A DNA stretch of 64,000 nt from Lachnospira sp. UBA3790. Lineage in GTDB: Bacteria > Bacillota > Clostridia > Lachnospirales > Lachnospiraceae. Positions 23,533 through 32,636 of this stretch are shown one piece after another. Below the pieces are notes generated by a model that saw only the letters and a list, made by a program, of their open reading frames with translations, made no database searches and was not told the DNA's origin. Within the stretch, counting starts at the first letter, position 1. Each line of letters begins with the position of its first letter. The stretch is taken from the NCBI GenBank assembly GCA_002369135.1, contig DFEY01000003.1, positions 73,853-137,852 of the forward strand, read 5' to 3'. A program made the translations under genes and the position numbers.

Positions 23533-24750
23533 ATGGAAAAATTAACACTTGAACAATTTGAAAAAGCCAGTGAAGTAGTGAGCAAAGTCACTAAGAAAAC
23601 CAGTTTAGTTTACAGTGACTTCTTTAGTGAGCAGACTGGAAACCAAGTTTACTTGAAACCTGAAAACATCCAGTTTACTGGCGCATATAAGGTTAGAGGT
23701 GCATATTATAAAATAAGCACTTTGTCTGACGAGGAAAAAGCGAAGGGTTTTATCACAGCATCAGCTGGAAACCATGCTCAGGGTGTGGCTTATGCTGCAA
23801 AGAAATATGGTGTAAAGGCAACTATTGTTATGCCAAACATTACTCCACTTATGAAAGTGGAACGCACAAAGAGTTACGGTGCAGAAGTAATATTGCACGG
23901 TGATGTGTATGATGAATCTTGTGAGCATGCATTAAAGCTAGCTGAGGAAAAAGGATATACATTTATCCATCCATTCGATGATCTGGATGTGGCAGCAGGA
24001 CAGGGAACTATCGCTATGGAAATTATTAAGGAACTTCCTACAGTGGATGTTATCTTGGTTCCTATTGGCGGTGGCGGACTTGCAACTGGTGTCGGGACAT
24101 TAGCAAAACTTTTAAACCCTAGAGTTAAAGTGATTGGCGTTGAGCCAGCAGATGCAGCTTGTATGAAAGCATCACTAGAGGCTGGAAAGGTTGTCACACT
24201 TCCAAGTGCAAACACTATAGCCGATGGTACAGCTGTTATGACTCCAGGTGAAAAGATTTTTCCTTATGTACAAAAATGTGTGGATGAAATAATAACTGTA
24301 GAAGATGAAGAATTAATAGATGTATTTTTAGATATGGTTGAAAACCATAAATTGATTGCAGAAAACTCAGGGTTACTGGCAGTAGCAGCTCTTAAACACT
24401 TGGACTGCAAAGATAAAAAGGTAGTATCAATTTTAAGTGGTGGAAATATGGATGTAATCACTATGTCATCTATATTGCAGCACGGATTGATTCAAAGAGG
24501 TCGTGTATTTACAATCTCAGTTCTTCTTCCAGATAAGCCAGGCGAACTAGTTAAGGTTGCGACAAAGATAGCCGAGGTAAAGGGCAATGTAATCAAACTA
24601 GAACACAACCAGTTTGTATCGGTAAACAGAAACGCAGCAGTGGAACTTAAACTTACATTAGAATGCTTCGGACATGATCACAAAGAGCAAATCATTAAGG
24701 ATTTAAATGATGCTGGTTACAACGTAAAAGAAGAAGATGTAGTACTATAG
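23533..24750 (+). CDS. ilvA: Threonine ammonia-lyase with C-terminal ACT domain
   Basis: 405 residues. A fold-type II PLP enzyme: the PLP lysine is K53 in TGAYKVRGAY, the phosphate-binding Gly loop is IGGGGLATG, and ASAGNHAQGVAYAAKKYG is the substrate Asn-loop. A single ACT domain spans about 325-400 (FTISVLLPDKPGELVKVATK). The size with one ACT domain matches the TdcB/IlvA short class found in Clostridia, making 2-oxobutanoate for isoleucine synthesis or threonine catabolism. Ribosome site TTGGAGAAG. A bidirectional terminator follows. Confidence 0.92.
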   Translation: MEKLTLEQFEKASEVVSKVTKKTSLVYSDFFSEQTGNQVYLKPENIQFTGAYKVRGAYYKISTLSDEEKAKGFITASAGNHAQGVAYAAKKYGVKATIVMPNITPLMKVERTKSYGAEVILHGDVYDESCEHALKLAEEKGYTFIHPFDDLDVAAGQGTIAMEIIKELPTVDVILVPIGGGGLATGVGTLAKLLNPRVKVIGVEPADAACMKASLEAGKVVTLPSANTIADGTAVMTPGEKIFPYVQKCVDEIITVEDEELIDVFLDMVENHKLIAENSGLLAVAALKHLDCKDKKVVSILSGGNMDVITMSSILQHGLIQRGRVFTISVLLPDKPGELVKVATKIAEVKGNVIKLEHNQFVSVNRNAAVELKLTLECFGHDHKEQIIKDLNDAGYNVKEEDVVL

Positions 24751-24782
24751 CAAGATGAGAATAAATTTATAAATTCACAAAT

Positions 24783-24834
24783 AAAAAAACACAAGGGATT
24801 TCACTAACAATCGTTCTATCCCTTGTGTTTTTTT
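24783..24834. terminator. Bidirectional terminator, ilvA and SpoIIE-phosphatase gene
   Basis: A 17-bp stem with ACACAAGGGAT/ATCCCTTGTGT core and A and T runs on either side serves both convergent genes. Confidence 0.9.
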
Positions 24835-24845
24835 ATTTTTATATT

Positions 24846-26453
24846 TTATTTCTTAATTCTCAAGCAGAGCATTGTAGTATCATCAAATTGTTCGGCTCCC
24901 TGGATAAAGTCATCAATGGCGTTATACATTTCATTTATTATTGTTTCTGGATCGGTAGATGGCATATTGTTTAATGCGCTTACCATATAATCCATTCCCA
25001 TTTGTTTACCTTCTTCATCTGTGGCTTCTGGAACGCCGTCTGTGTACACATAAATTACATCGCCTTTTTCCAACTGGATAGTGTATTCAGAGTACTTAGA
25101 TTCAGACATTGCTCCTAAAACTAAACCATGTTTGTCTTTGAATAGTTCAAATGATTTTCCCTCCCTGTAAATGACTGGGTATTCGTGACCGGCATTTGAG
25201 CAAGTGAGGGTGCCAGTAGAAATTTCTAAAATTCCAAGCCACACAGTGACAAACATATCAGCACGGTTACTTTCTGTCACTTGTTTATTAACTTCCTCCA
25301 AAATCTTAGCTGGAGATGTTGAATGAGATAATGCGGTATTATTAATCAGGATTTTAGTAGCCATCATTGTTAGTGCTGCAGGAACTCCTTTGCCGGAAAC
25401 GTCTGCTATCACGAGAGCAAGATGATCATCATCTAACAAGAAGTAATCATAAAAGTCACCGCCCACTTCCTTTGCTGCTTTCATAGAAGCATACAAATCA
25501 AAATCTGAGCGATCTGGAAATGGAGGGAAGGTTTGTGGTAACATTCCATCTTGAATATTTCTAGCGATATCAAGTTCCGCTCCAATACGCTCTTTTTCTG
25601 AAGTTAGAGTTTCGACCTGATGAATATAATCTCTGATTTCAGTGTTCATATATTCAAAGGAATCTGCCAGTTCCTCAATCTCATCGTGTGTGTTTATATC
25701 AAGTTCCACATCCATATCTTCTTTTAGGTTTAGTGCCATAGTCTTTGACACAGAATTCAATGTGTGAAGTGGAATGATTAGTTTTTTCTTCATATATCTG
25801 TACCAAGCTAGTATTGCTATGATTATAACAGTTAGTACAGGAATCATAACGGCCAAGATAAAGTGGAGTAGTCTTACTTTAACTTGCTCCATAGTAGTGT
25901 CAGCACCTGCCAACGCCACAAGGTTATGGTCGCTATCAAAGATAGGATAGAATGAGCAAGATATCTGTCCTATACCTTCTTCATTGCCAACTAAAATTCC
26001 TGGTTTAGGGTTTTTCCTAAAAGTTTTTTGAACAAATTCTTTTCCACCTTCCATATATCCTTCTCGTTGGTTCAAATCCTCTGCGCTATGGATAGTATCT
26101 GAATCCCAGATGTATTCCATATCGTTTTCATAAGGAATGAAAACATAGTAGTATGCTAGACCTGTGTTTTTTTGGATTGTGTCCAAGTATTTTTGGACTT
26201 CTTTGTAGTAAGGGTCATTGTAAAAAGCCTTCTTATTTTCTGAGTGGGCATATTTTTTTACATAATCACCATCAATATACTCCGCAGCTGATTTTGCATA
26301 TCCAGATGTGATGTCTTGGAAATTATCCAAAGTTTGTCTCTGATATATAAAAGCTACACAGCCAGAAACAGCGATAATCATAACGATACCCAAAACTATA
26401 AGACCGTAGACTGTTTTTCTACCTATTGATCTTCCGTACTTTTTCTTTTTCAT
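24846..26453 (-). CDS. Membrane sensor with HAMP and SpoIIE/RsbU-type PP2C phosphatase domain
   Basis: 535 residues. Helix 1 (about 15-36) and helix 2 (about 202-224) bracket an extracellular sensor of single-Cache type (AYYYVFIPYENDMEYIWD, SFYPIFDSDHNLVALAGAD). A HAMP-like linker (about 225-280) and a coiled coil lead to the phosphatase: LDIARNIQDGMLPQ, KEVGGDFYDYF, VIADVSGKGVPAALTM, FDDTTMLCL carry the metal-binding acids. Such proteins dephosphorylate anti-sigma antagonists or similar STAS proteins in response to an external ligand. It is the second gene of a minus-strand pair, with GGGAGGAAAT before its ATG, 18 bases after the acyltransferase-like gene. The regulated STAS partner is not in the window. 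Confidence 0.9.
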   Translation of the reverse strand: MKKKKYGRSIGRKTVYGLIVLGIVMIIAVSGCVAFIYQRQTLDNFQDITSGYAKSAAEYIDGDYVKKYAHSENKKAFYNDPYYKEVQKYLDTIQKNTGLAYYYVFIPYENDMEYIWDSDTIHSAEDLNQREGYMEGGKEFVQKTFRKNPKPGILVGNEEGIGQISCSFYPIFDSDHNLVALAGADTTMEQVKVRLLHFILAVMIPVLTVIIIAILAWYRYMKKKLIIPLHTLNSVSKTMALNLKEDMDVELDINTHDEIEELADSFEYMNTEIRDYIHQVETLTSEKERIGAELDIARNIQDGMLPQTFPPFPDRSDFDLYASMKAAKEVGGDFYDYFLLDDDHLALVIADVSGKGVPAALTMMATKILINNTALSHSTSPAKILEEVNKQVTESNRADMFVTVWLGILEISTGTLTCSNAGHEYPVIYREGKSFELFKDKHGLVLGAMSESKYSEYTIQLEKGDVIYVYTDGVPEATDEEGKQMGMDYMVSALNNMPSTDPETIINEMYNAIDDFIQGAEQFDDTTMLCLRIKK

Positions 26454-26471
26454 ATTTCCTCCCAGGAATAT

Positions 26472-27641
26472 TTATCTAAATCTAATTCTACTTAAGAATA
26501 AATCAGCTTCTTTGAATTTTCTATAGAAGTGAGTAATAATTCCAGTAGCAATAACGATAATCGCACTTAGGCATAGTACCCATGGCATTGAGATAAAGTC
26601 TTTTCCTTGTTCCATTATATCTTTGCCGTGTGGTGGCCCGAAAGGGAATATAATTACATAAACACTCATACATACAAAGAAGTAGTGAATACAGTAGTAT
26701 GAAGTCAAAACCTTACTGGCGCCCATGACAAAGTTCTTGATTCCCTTTGAAAAGACCTTTCCTAACACATGGTAAAGTCCGAGTATTGCAAATAGAACAA
26801 ACATACTTGCGATAGCATCATCTAGTCTAAGGTGATAGTAGCAGTATTCGCCTTCGGCAAACATTCCTCGTCCATTAGCTACACCATAGAATATATAGAT
26901 GAGACCTATTATAGCTGAAATAGGTGATACTACCAAATAGAATAAATCTTTGTTTTTGACTTTGATCCAATAACGGGTAAATACATATCCTATTATAGGA
27001 ATGATCAACCAGTTAAGAAGTGGGAATGTAGAATAGATGGTTTCGTCTTTATTAGCAGTTCCAATAAAGTATCCCAAAACCATATTTAATACATCATGAC
27101 CTGTGTCTAAGCCTTTGATGAATGGTAAGTTACCCACTATAGAACAACCTATGCCCACAAGAAGCATAGCGTAATGTCTAAATTTAAACTTAATCATCAA
27201 AGCAATAACGATTATCGCGAAAAATGCAAACTGTAAAATATCACTCTCAAACATCTTATTAAGAAGTGTATCCAAATAGTATTCGCGGTTATGTGTAATA
27301 GCATAACCTATAAGTGATGGTATTAAGTATCTAAAAATATTTAGGATAATACCGGCAATACCAATTCTGATAGCGTGTGTAGTGAGATCTCGTGGACTGT
27401 TTTTTCTAGCATAAACCAATCCGAATCCTATTGTGAACATAAAAACTGGTGCGCCAAATGGTCCACCTATTATACTGTCAAAAAAGTATGGTAGACCTTT
27501 TGACAGGTCGTTTATACATTCGCCTGTTAAATGGACAAAAGGTAGAAAAAACATTAATACAACTTTTGCCATATCTATTTCAAATTGTCTTGTTTTATTA
27601 ACGACTTTTGTGTCGAAAATAGAATAATATAATTTCTTCAA
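26472..27641 (-). CDS. Multi-pass membrane acyltransferase-like protein (HGSNAT/DUF1624-like)
   Basis: 389 residues with ten or eleven hydrophobic helices. The start QFEIDMAKVVLMFFLPFVHL and the helix pattern resemble the heparan-alpha-glucosaminide N-acetyltransferase (YeiB/DUF1624/acyltransferase 3) superfamily, which move acyl groups across the membrane onto sugars. Diagnostic His/Asp residues are in PFVHLTGE; the rest is weakly conserved. It is the first gene of an operon with the SpoIIE-type phosphatase sensor. A TGGTATAAT extended -10 lies on the minus strand about 35 bases before the start. Function is tentative. Confidence 0.6.
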   Translation of the reverse strand: MKKLYYSIFDTKVVNKTRQFEIDMAKVVLMFFLPFVHLTGECINDLSKGLPYFFDSIIGGPFGAPVFMFTIGFGLVYARKNSPRDLTTHAIRIGIAGIILNIFRYLIPSLIGYAITHNREYYLDTLLNKMFESDILQFAFFAIIVIALMIKFKFRHYAMLLVGIGCSIVGNLPFIKGLDTGHDVLNMVLGYFIGTANKDETIYSTFPLLNWLIIPIIGYVFTRYWIKVKNKDLFYLVVSPISAIIGLIYIFYGVANGRGMFAEGEYCYYHLRLDDAIASMFVLFAILGLYHVLGKVFSKGIKNFVMGASKVLTSYYCIHYFFVCMSVYVIIFPFGPPHGKDIMEQGKDFISMPWVLCLSAIIVIATGIITHFYRKFKEADLFLSRIRFR

Positions 27642-27674
27642 ATTGATTCCCCGTTTAAAACTGTTAACCTAAAT

Positions 27675-27683
27675 ATTATACCA
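27675..27683 (-). promoter_or_regulatory. Extended -10 promoter of the acyltransferase/phosphatase operon
   Basis: Minus-strand TGGTATAAT fits TGnTATAAT; a TTTACA lies 19 bases upstream of the hexamer. Confidence 0.6.
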
Positions 27684-27759
27684 AATAAACAACCTTATTT
27701 GTAAAGGTATTATATATAAAAGGGTAGTGCGCATTTTTATAAAAAGAAAAGCGTAAATA

Positions 27760-27788
27760 TTGACAAGTTAGTTAAAACTAACTAAAAT
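27760..27788 (+). promoter_or_regulatory. Promoter of the ABC transporter operon
   Basis: TTGACA, 17-base spacer, TAAAAT. The spacer is filled by an operator-like palindrome. Confidence 0.8.
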
Positions 27789-27817
27789 ATGATAAGGAGT
27801 TAGTTTAGTCTAACTCA
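27767..27817. promoter_or_regulatory. Two operator-like inverted repeats over the ABC promoter
   Basis: GTTAGTT-AA-AACTAAC at 27767-27782 lies between -35 and -10; GAGTTAG-N6-CTAACTC at 27798-27817 lies just after the expected start. The shared TTAG/CTAA half-sites are typical of MarR- or TetR-family operators. Confidence 0.65.
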
Positions 27818-27830
27818 AACGGAGGATATT

Positions 27831-28532
27831 ATGAAAATTGTAGAATTTAAAAATGTAAATAGAACATATCAAGTGGGAGATCACGAGCAAAAAGCGCTAG
27901 TGGATGTAAACCTAAGTCTTGAAAAAGGAAAGATGATAGTAATCCTTGGGCCATCGGGTGCGGGAAAGAGCACATTTCTAAACCTTTTAGGCGGCTTGGA
28001 TAGTCCAACTAGTGGAACAATCATAGTTGATGGAAAAGATATTTCGACGTTATCGAATGACGAGTTAGCAGAATATCGTGCGGCAAAGGTTGGATTTGTA
28101 TTTCAATCTTACAATTTGATTCCAACTTTGACGGTGGAGGAAAATGTCGATTTGGTAAGGGAAATTGCGCCAAATGCTATGGATACAAAAGAGATGTTAG
28201 ATGATGTAGGTCTTTTAGATCACAGCAAAAAATTCCCTGCCGAACTATCAGGAGGGGAGCAACAAAGAGTTTCGATAGCGAGGGCTTTGGCGAAGAATCC
28301 AGAGATACTTCTATGTGATGAGCCAACTGGCGCGCTAGATTCAGAGACTGGAGTAGTTGTTTTGAAAGTTTTGATGAAGATGGCTAAGACATATGGAAAA
28401 ACGATAGTTGTAGTTACTCACAATCAGAGTATTGCAGGGATAGCAGACGAAGTTATAAAAGTTAAAAACGGAAAGATCAAATCTTTTGAGAGACAGGATA
28501 ATCCGTTGAGTATTGATGAGGTGGAGTGGTAA
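27831..28532 (+). CDS. ABC transporter ATP-binding protein (MacB/LolD/FtsE-like)
   Basis: 233 residues. Walker A is GPSGAGKSTF, the Q loop is VFQSYNLIPTLTVEENV, the signature is LSGGEQQRVSIARAL, Walker B is ILLCDEPTGALDS, and the switch His is in VVVTHNQS. The sequence is of the MacB/BceA/LolD group that pairs with FtsX-like permeases. Its stop overlaps the permease start by one base (TAATG), so the two are translated together. The operon promoter carries operator-like palindromes, pointing to induction by a small molecule through an unlinked repressor. Likely role: mechanotransmission or export/resistance; substrate unknown. Confidence 0.93.
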   Translation: MKIVEFKNVNRTYQVGDHEQKALVDVNLSLEKGKMIVILGPSGAGKSTFLNLLGGLDSPTSGTIIVDGKDISTLSNDELAEYRAAKVGFVFQSYNLIPTLTVEENVDLVREIAPNAMDTKEMLDDVGLLDHSKKFPAELSGGEQQRVSIARALAKNPEILLCDEPTGALDSETGVVVLKVLMKMAKTYGKTIVVVTHNQSIAGIADEVIKVKNGKIKSFERQDNPLSIDEVEW

Positions 28533-30880
28533 TGTTTTTTAAGAAAATGATTCGCACGATGAAACTTTATCGTGCACAATTTATTTCTATGATTATAATG
28601 ACTGCTCTAGGCATCGGTATGTTTGTCGGCTTCAACATGGAGTGGTATAGTTTAGAAAAAGATGTTGGTTCATTTTTTGAAAAGACTAATTTCTCGGACT
28701 ACCGAGTAGTATCGAAAAATGGATTCACTAAAAAGGAATCTGACAAGATAAAGAGCATAGACGGAGTCAAAGACGTAACTAGATTTTTTAGTGTAAATAT
28801 GACAGTGTCCGACAAAGACAAAAAGTTAAACAAGGACACTCTTGCTTTGAATGTATGCGAGAATGCAAATGTTTCTGGTTTTATAGTGACAAGCGGAGAA
28901 AAATACAACAAGAGTAGTGAAGATGGAATGTGGATCTCCGACAAATATGCAGACGCAAACAATATCAAAAAAGGTGACAACATCACTTTAAAATACAAGA
29001 ACATAAAAGTTAACGGCAAAGTAGTAGGACTTATCAAATCTGGCGAGCACCTTATTTGTGTTCCTGATGAGACTCAGCTTATGCCGAACTTTAAAAAGTA
29101 CGGTTATATTTATATGAGTCCTAAGGCTTTAGAAAAAGTTTTTGATTTGGACAAGACGGATGCTTTTAGTATAGATAATTTGGCTAATATTTTGGCGCAG
29201 ACTGAAAAGAAAATGTATACGCAGATAAATGTAAAAACTAATCTTGCTAAAAGTAAAATGGTGAGGGAAGTCGAAAAGAAACTAGGGCGAACAGAACTAG
29301 TCATCGACAAAGAAGACACCATCTCATATTCTGAATCTCAAGGTGAGATGGAAGAAGGAAAGACTATGGGACTAATACTCCCAGTCCTTTTCCTAGCAAT
29401 TGCAATTTTGACTATGGTCACTACTATGCATAGATTGACTGCTTCGGAGAAGAGACAGATTGGTACATTCAAAGCACTTGGTTTCAAAGACCGAAGAATT
29501 ATGAGGCATTATATTTCATATGCTTTTATGATTGGTGTTTTAGGAACGGTTGTTGGAATTGGAATTGGCTGGTTTGTCTGCTGGTATATTATCAATCCAA
29601 ATGGAATGATGGGGACATATATGGATATGGATGACTGGAGCTTGCATACACCAGTATTTGTTTGGGTTACTTTGCTAGTTGTTATCCTGCTAATGGTATT
29701 GATTGGATTGTATTCTGTCAAATCAATGCTAAAAGGAACAGCAGCAGATGCCCTAAAGATTTATATGCCAAAGAAGGTGCGCAAACTCTTTGTCGAGCGC
29801 TTCGCATTTTGGAAAAGATTGAAGTTTGGTACAAAGTGGAATATGCGAGATGTATTTAGACACAAAGCTAGAAGTTTCATGACACTTTTTGGCATTGTCG
29901 GATGTATGGTAATTTTGGTTGGTGCGCTTGGAATGCAAGATACATTGGATAAATTTGTTGACACCTTCTACGAAGACGCAATTAAATACAACACAAAGAT
30001 TAACTTGGATGTAGAACATACTGATGAATCCGATGTGAAGGAATTGGCTAAAAAGTATAAAGGTGATTGTAGCGCAACATCTAGCATCCAAGCCAAAGAC
30101 AAAACAATCGAGAGTGAAGTGTACGACATCAACCATAACTTGGTTAGATTTGTCGATGATAATATGAAACAGATTACGCTAAAGGATAATGGCGTGTATG
30201 TTTGTGAGAGAGTGGCAAAAGATTTGTCTTTGAAGAAGGGAAGCAAATTTACTTTTTCGCCATACGGAAGTAGCGACAAATATAAAGTAAAAGTAGCAGA
30301 CATTGTTAGAACAATGAACAAGAGTATTGTTATGACAGAAAAGTATGCAAAGGACATTGGCTATGACTACAGCATGAATGCCATATTTACAAAAGATAAA
30401 AATGTAGAGCCAAGTTCTAAGATTGTTAACACACAATCAAAGGCTGACATTCTAGAATCCTTCGATACGTTTACAGCGATAATGAAAACAATGGTATTTA
30501 TTCTTGCCTTTGTCGCGGTTGTGCTTGGAATAGTAGTTCTTTATAACTTGGGAATTATGAGCTATACAGAAAGATATAGAGAGATGGCTACGCTTAAAGT
30601 TATCGGCTTTAAGGACAGACAGATCGGCAAACTTTTGATTAACCAAAACACTTGGCTAACTGTGGTTGGAGTTTTGATTGGAGTGCCAGCTGGCATTGGA
30701 ACTCTTGTATATTTGATTAATGCGCTTGCTGCAGAATACGAGATGCAACTTTCCATTAGACTATCGACTTACATATTAAGTGTTCTTTTGACATTTGGAG
30801 TTTCATTTGTAGTGGGACTTATGGTGTCAAGGAAGAATAAACATATCAATATGGTAGAGGCGCTAAAGGCAGAAGAATAA
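28532..30880 (+). CDS. FtsX-like ABC permease with two permease repeats
   Basis: 782 residues from the ATG overlapping the preceding stop. There is an N-terminal helix (about 15-35), a large extracellular domain (about 40-270), three helices (about 280-400) with the FtsX signature MHRLTASEKRQIGTFKALGF, then a repeat: a helix near 460, a second extracellular domain, and three final helices with YTERYREMATLKVIGFKDRQ. This duplicated FtsX plan is common in Clostridia exporters of peptides or antimicrobials. It works with the ATPase encoded just upstream. No terminator is clear before the following T-box promoter. Confidence 0.9.
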   Translation: MFFKKMIRTMKLYRAQFISMIIMTALGIGMFVGFNMEWYSLEKDVGSFFEKTNFSDYRVVSKNGFTKKESDKIKSIDGVKDVTRFFSVNMTVSDKDKKLNKDTLALNVCENANVSGFIVTSGEKYNKSSEDGMWISDKYADANNIKKGDNITLKYKNIKVNGKVVGLIKSGEHLICVPDETQLMPNFKKYGYIYMSPKALEKVFDLDKTDAFSIDNLANILAQTEKKMYTQINVKTNLAKSKMVREVEKKLGRTELVIDKEDTISYSESQGEMEEGKTMGLILPVLFLAIAILTMVTTMHRLTASEKRQIGTFKALGFKDRRIMRHYISYAFMIGVLGTVVGIGIGWFVCWYIINPNGMMGTYMDMDDWSLHTPVFVWVTLLVVILLMVLIGLYSVKSMLKGTAADALKIYMPKKVRKLFVERFAFWKRLKFGTKWNMRDVFRHKARSFMTLFGIVGCMVILVGALGMQDTLDKFVDTFYEDAIKYNTKINLDVEHTDESDVKELAKKYKGDCSATSSIQAKDKTIESEVYDINHNLVRFVDDNMKQITLKDNGVYVCERVAKDLSLKKGSKFTFSPYGSSDKYKVKVADIVRTMNKSIVMTEKYAKDIGYDYSMNAIFTKDKNVEPSSKIVNTQSKADILESFDTFTAIMKTMVFILAFVAVVLGIVVLYNLGIMSYTERYREMATLKVIGFKDRQIGKLLINQNTWLTVVGVLIGVPAGIGTLVYLINALAAEYEMQLSIRLSTYILSVLLTFGVSFVVGLMVSRKNKHINMVEALKAEE

Positions 30881-30906
30881 TTTTTAAAAACTTTTTTAAA
30901 AAATTG

Positions 30907-30935
30907 TTGACAAGATATTTTTCATATTGTAATAT
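30907..30935 (+). promoter_or_regulatory. Promoter of the T-box/trpB transcript
   Basis: TTGACA, 17-base spacer, TAATAT; the start is expected near 30942. Confidence 0.8.
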
Positions 30936-30941
30936 ACTCTC

Positions 30942-31207
30942 AAACCGTTGAAGAAGAGTAAGTAAGTTTTAAAGTTACGTTTCAAGAGAGTCGCAGGCGG
31001 TGGGATTGCGATAATAGTATTTAAAACCGAATGGGCTTCTGAGGGATCGCTGAAATTACAGTATGCGATACGGAGTAGGCGCTTCGTTAAAAAGGGTCAG
31101 CATATGATAGTATGCGTGAGAGGGCATCAAATGATGTCAAGCCGGGTGGCACCGCAGGATTAAGAATTTTCATCCTGTCCCAGCATTTGTTGGGACAGGA
31201 TTTTTTT
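30942..31207 (+). promoter_or_regulatory. Tryptophan-specifier T-box leader
   Basis: The T-box sequence GGGTGGCACCGCAGG lies at 31144-31158 and is followed by a terminator hairpin (ATCCTGTCCCA with its complement, then seven T, ending at 31207). Upstream, Stem I-type elements are seen: AGAAGAGTAAGTAAG, a GGCGGTGGGATTGCG apical-loop region, and GAATGGGCTTCTGAGG, in which TGG is the likely specifier codon for tRNA-Trp. Uncharged tRNA-Trp would bind and let transcription continue into trpB. The specifier was placed by eye. Confidence 0.88.
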
Positions 31208-31257
31208 ATTGTTTCAACGAATCGTATAATTATATTTTATGAAAGGAGGCAATTATT

Positions 31258-32634
31258 ATGCCAAACACAAAAATACCTTACAAAACATACTTAGACGAAT
31301 CGGAGATGCCACAAAAATGGTATAACCTTAGAGCAGACATGAAGAACAAACCAGCACCATTACTAAACCCAGGTACTGGAGAGCCTATGAAGGCTGAAGA
31401 ACTAGAAGAAGTTTTCTGTAAAGAATTAGTAGAACAGGAACTAGATAACGATACAAAGTACTTTGATATCCCAGAGGAGATTAAAGAGTTTTACAAGATG
31501 TATCGTCCATCACCATTAGTAAGAGCTTACTTCCTAGAAAAGAAACTAGGAACACCAGCAAAGATCTACTACAAATTCGAAGGAAACAACACAAGTGGAA
31601 GCCACAAGCTTAACTCATCTATAGCGCAAGCTTATTACGCTAAGAAGCAGGGCTTGAAAGGTGTTACTACAGAAACAGGAGCTGGTCAATGGGGAACAGC
31701 TTTATCAATGGCTTGTTCATACTTTGACTTGGACTGTAAAGTATATATGGTTAAAGTTTCATATGAACAAAAACCATTTAGACGCGAAGTTATGAGAACA
31801 TACGGTGCTTCAGTTACACCTTCACCATCAATGAATACAGAAGTTGGTAAGAAGATTAACGCTGAGCATCCAGGAACAGGCGGAAGTTTGGGATGTGCTA
31901 TCTCAGAAGCTGTAGAAGATGCTGTAACACACGAAGGTTACAGATACGTACTAGGTTCAGTACTTAACCAGGTACTTCTTCACCAGTCAGTTATCGGTCT
32001 TGAGACAAAGGCTGCACTAGATAAAATTGGCGAGAAAGCTGATATCATTATCGGTTGTGCAGGTGGTGGATCAAACCTTGGTGGACTTATCGCTCCATTT
32101 ATGGGTGAGAAACTAAGAGGCGAGAATGATTATAAGTTCATTGCAGTTGAGCCACAGTCATGTCCATCATTCACAAGAGGTAGATATGCATATGACTTCT
32201 GTGACACAGGTGCTATTTGTCCATTAGCTAAGATGTACACACTTGGTTCTGACTTTATGCCAGCACCAAACCACGCAGGTGGACTAAGATACCACGGTAT
32301 GAGCTCAATTCTTTCACAGCTATACGATGATGGTCTAATGGAAGCTAGAACAGTTGCACAGACTGACGTATTCAAGGCTGCTGAAGAGTTTGCTAGAGTG
32401 GAAGGAATCCTTCCTGCTCCAGAAAGTTCACATGCTATTAAGGCTGCTATCGACGAAGCACTTAAGTGCAAAGAAACTGGCGAAGAGAAGACTATCGTAT
32501 TTGGTCTTACAGGAACTGGTTACTTTGATATGGTTGCTTACGAGAAGTTCCACGATGGTAAAATGGAAGATTACATTCCATCTGATGAAGAACTTGAGAA
32601 GAGTTTAGCAAAACTACCAAAGGTTGAAGCTTAA
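31258..32634 (+). CDS. trpB: Tryptophan synthase beta chain, TrpB2-type
   Basis: 458 residues, longer than classical TrpB (about 400) and with the TrpB2 hallmarks: an N-terminal extension (KWYNLRADMKNKPAPLLNPG), RPSPLVRAYFLEKKLGTPAK, the PLP lysine K117 in SGSHKLNSS, and the phosphate loop GCAGGGSNLGG. It joins indole and serine to make tryptophan. No trpA or other trp genes are adjacent, so it may salvage free indole, a common proposal for TrpB2. It is controlled by the T-box directly upstream; GAAAGGAGG lies seven bases before the ATG. A large nested inverted repeat containing a terminator follows. Confidence 0.93.
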   Translation: MPNTKIPYKTYLDESEMPQKWYNLRADMKNKPAPLLNPGTGEPMKAEELEEVFCKELVEQELDNDTKYFDIPEEIKEFYKMYRPSPLVRAYFLEKKLGTPAKIYYKFEGNNTSGSHKLNSSIAQAYYAKKQGLKGVTTETGAGQWGTALSMACSYFDLDCKVYMVKVSYEQKPFRREVMRTYGASVTPSPSMNTEVGKKINAEHPGTGGSLGCAISEAVEDAVTHEGYRYVLGSVLNQVLLHQSVIGLETKAALDKIGEKADIIIGCAGGGSNLGGLIAPFMGEKLRGENDYKFIAVEPQSCPSFTRGRYAYDFCDTGAICPLAKMYTLGSDFMPAPNHAGGLRYHGMSSILSQLYDDGLMEARTVAQTDVFKAAEEFARVEGILPAPESSHAIKAAIDEALKCKETGEEKTIVFGLTGTGYFDMVAYEKFHDGKMEDYIPSDEELEKSLAKLPKVEA

Positions 32635-32636
32635 AT

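Noticed and set aside
31112..31294. 60-residue ORF over the T-box terminator
   Set aside because: It lies in the T-box RNA and its antiterminator; no ribosome site.
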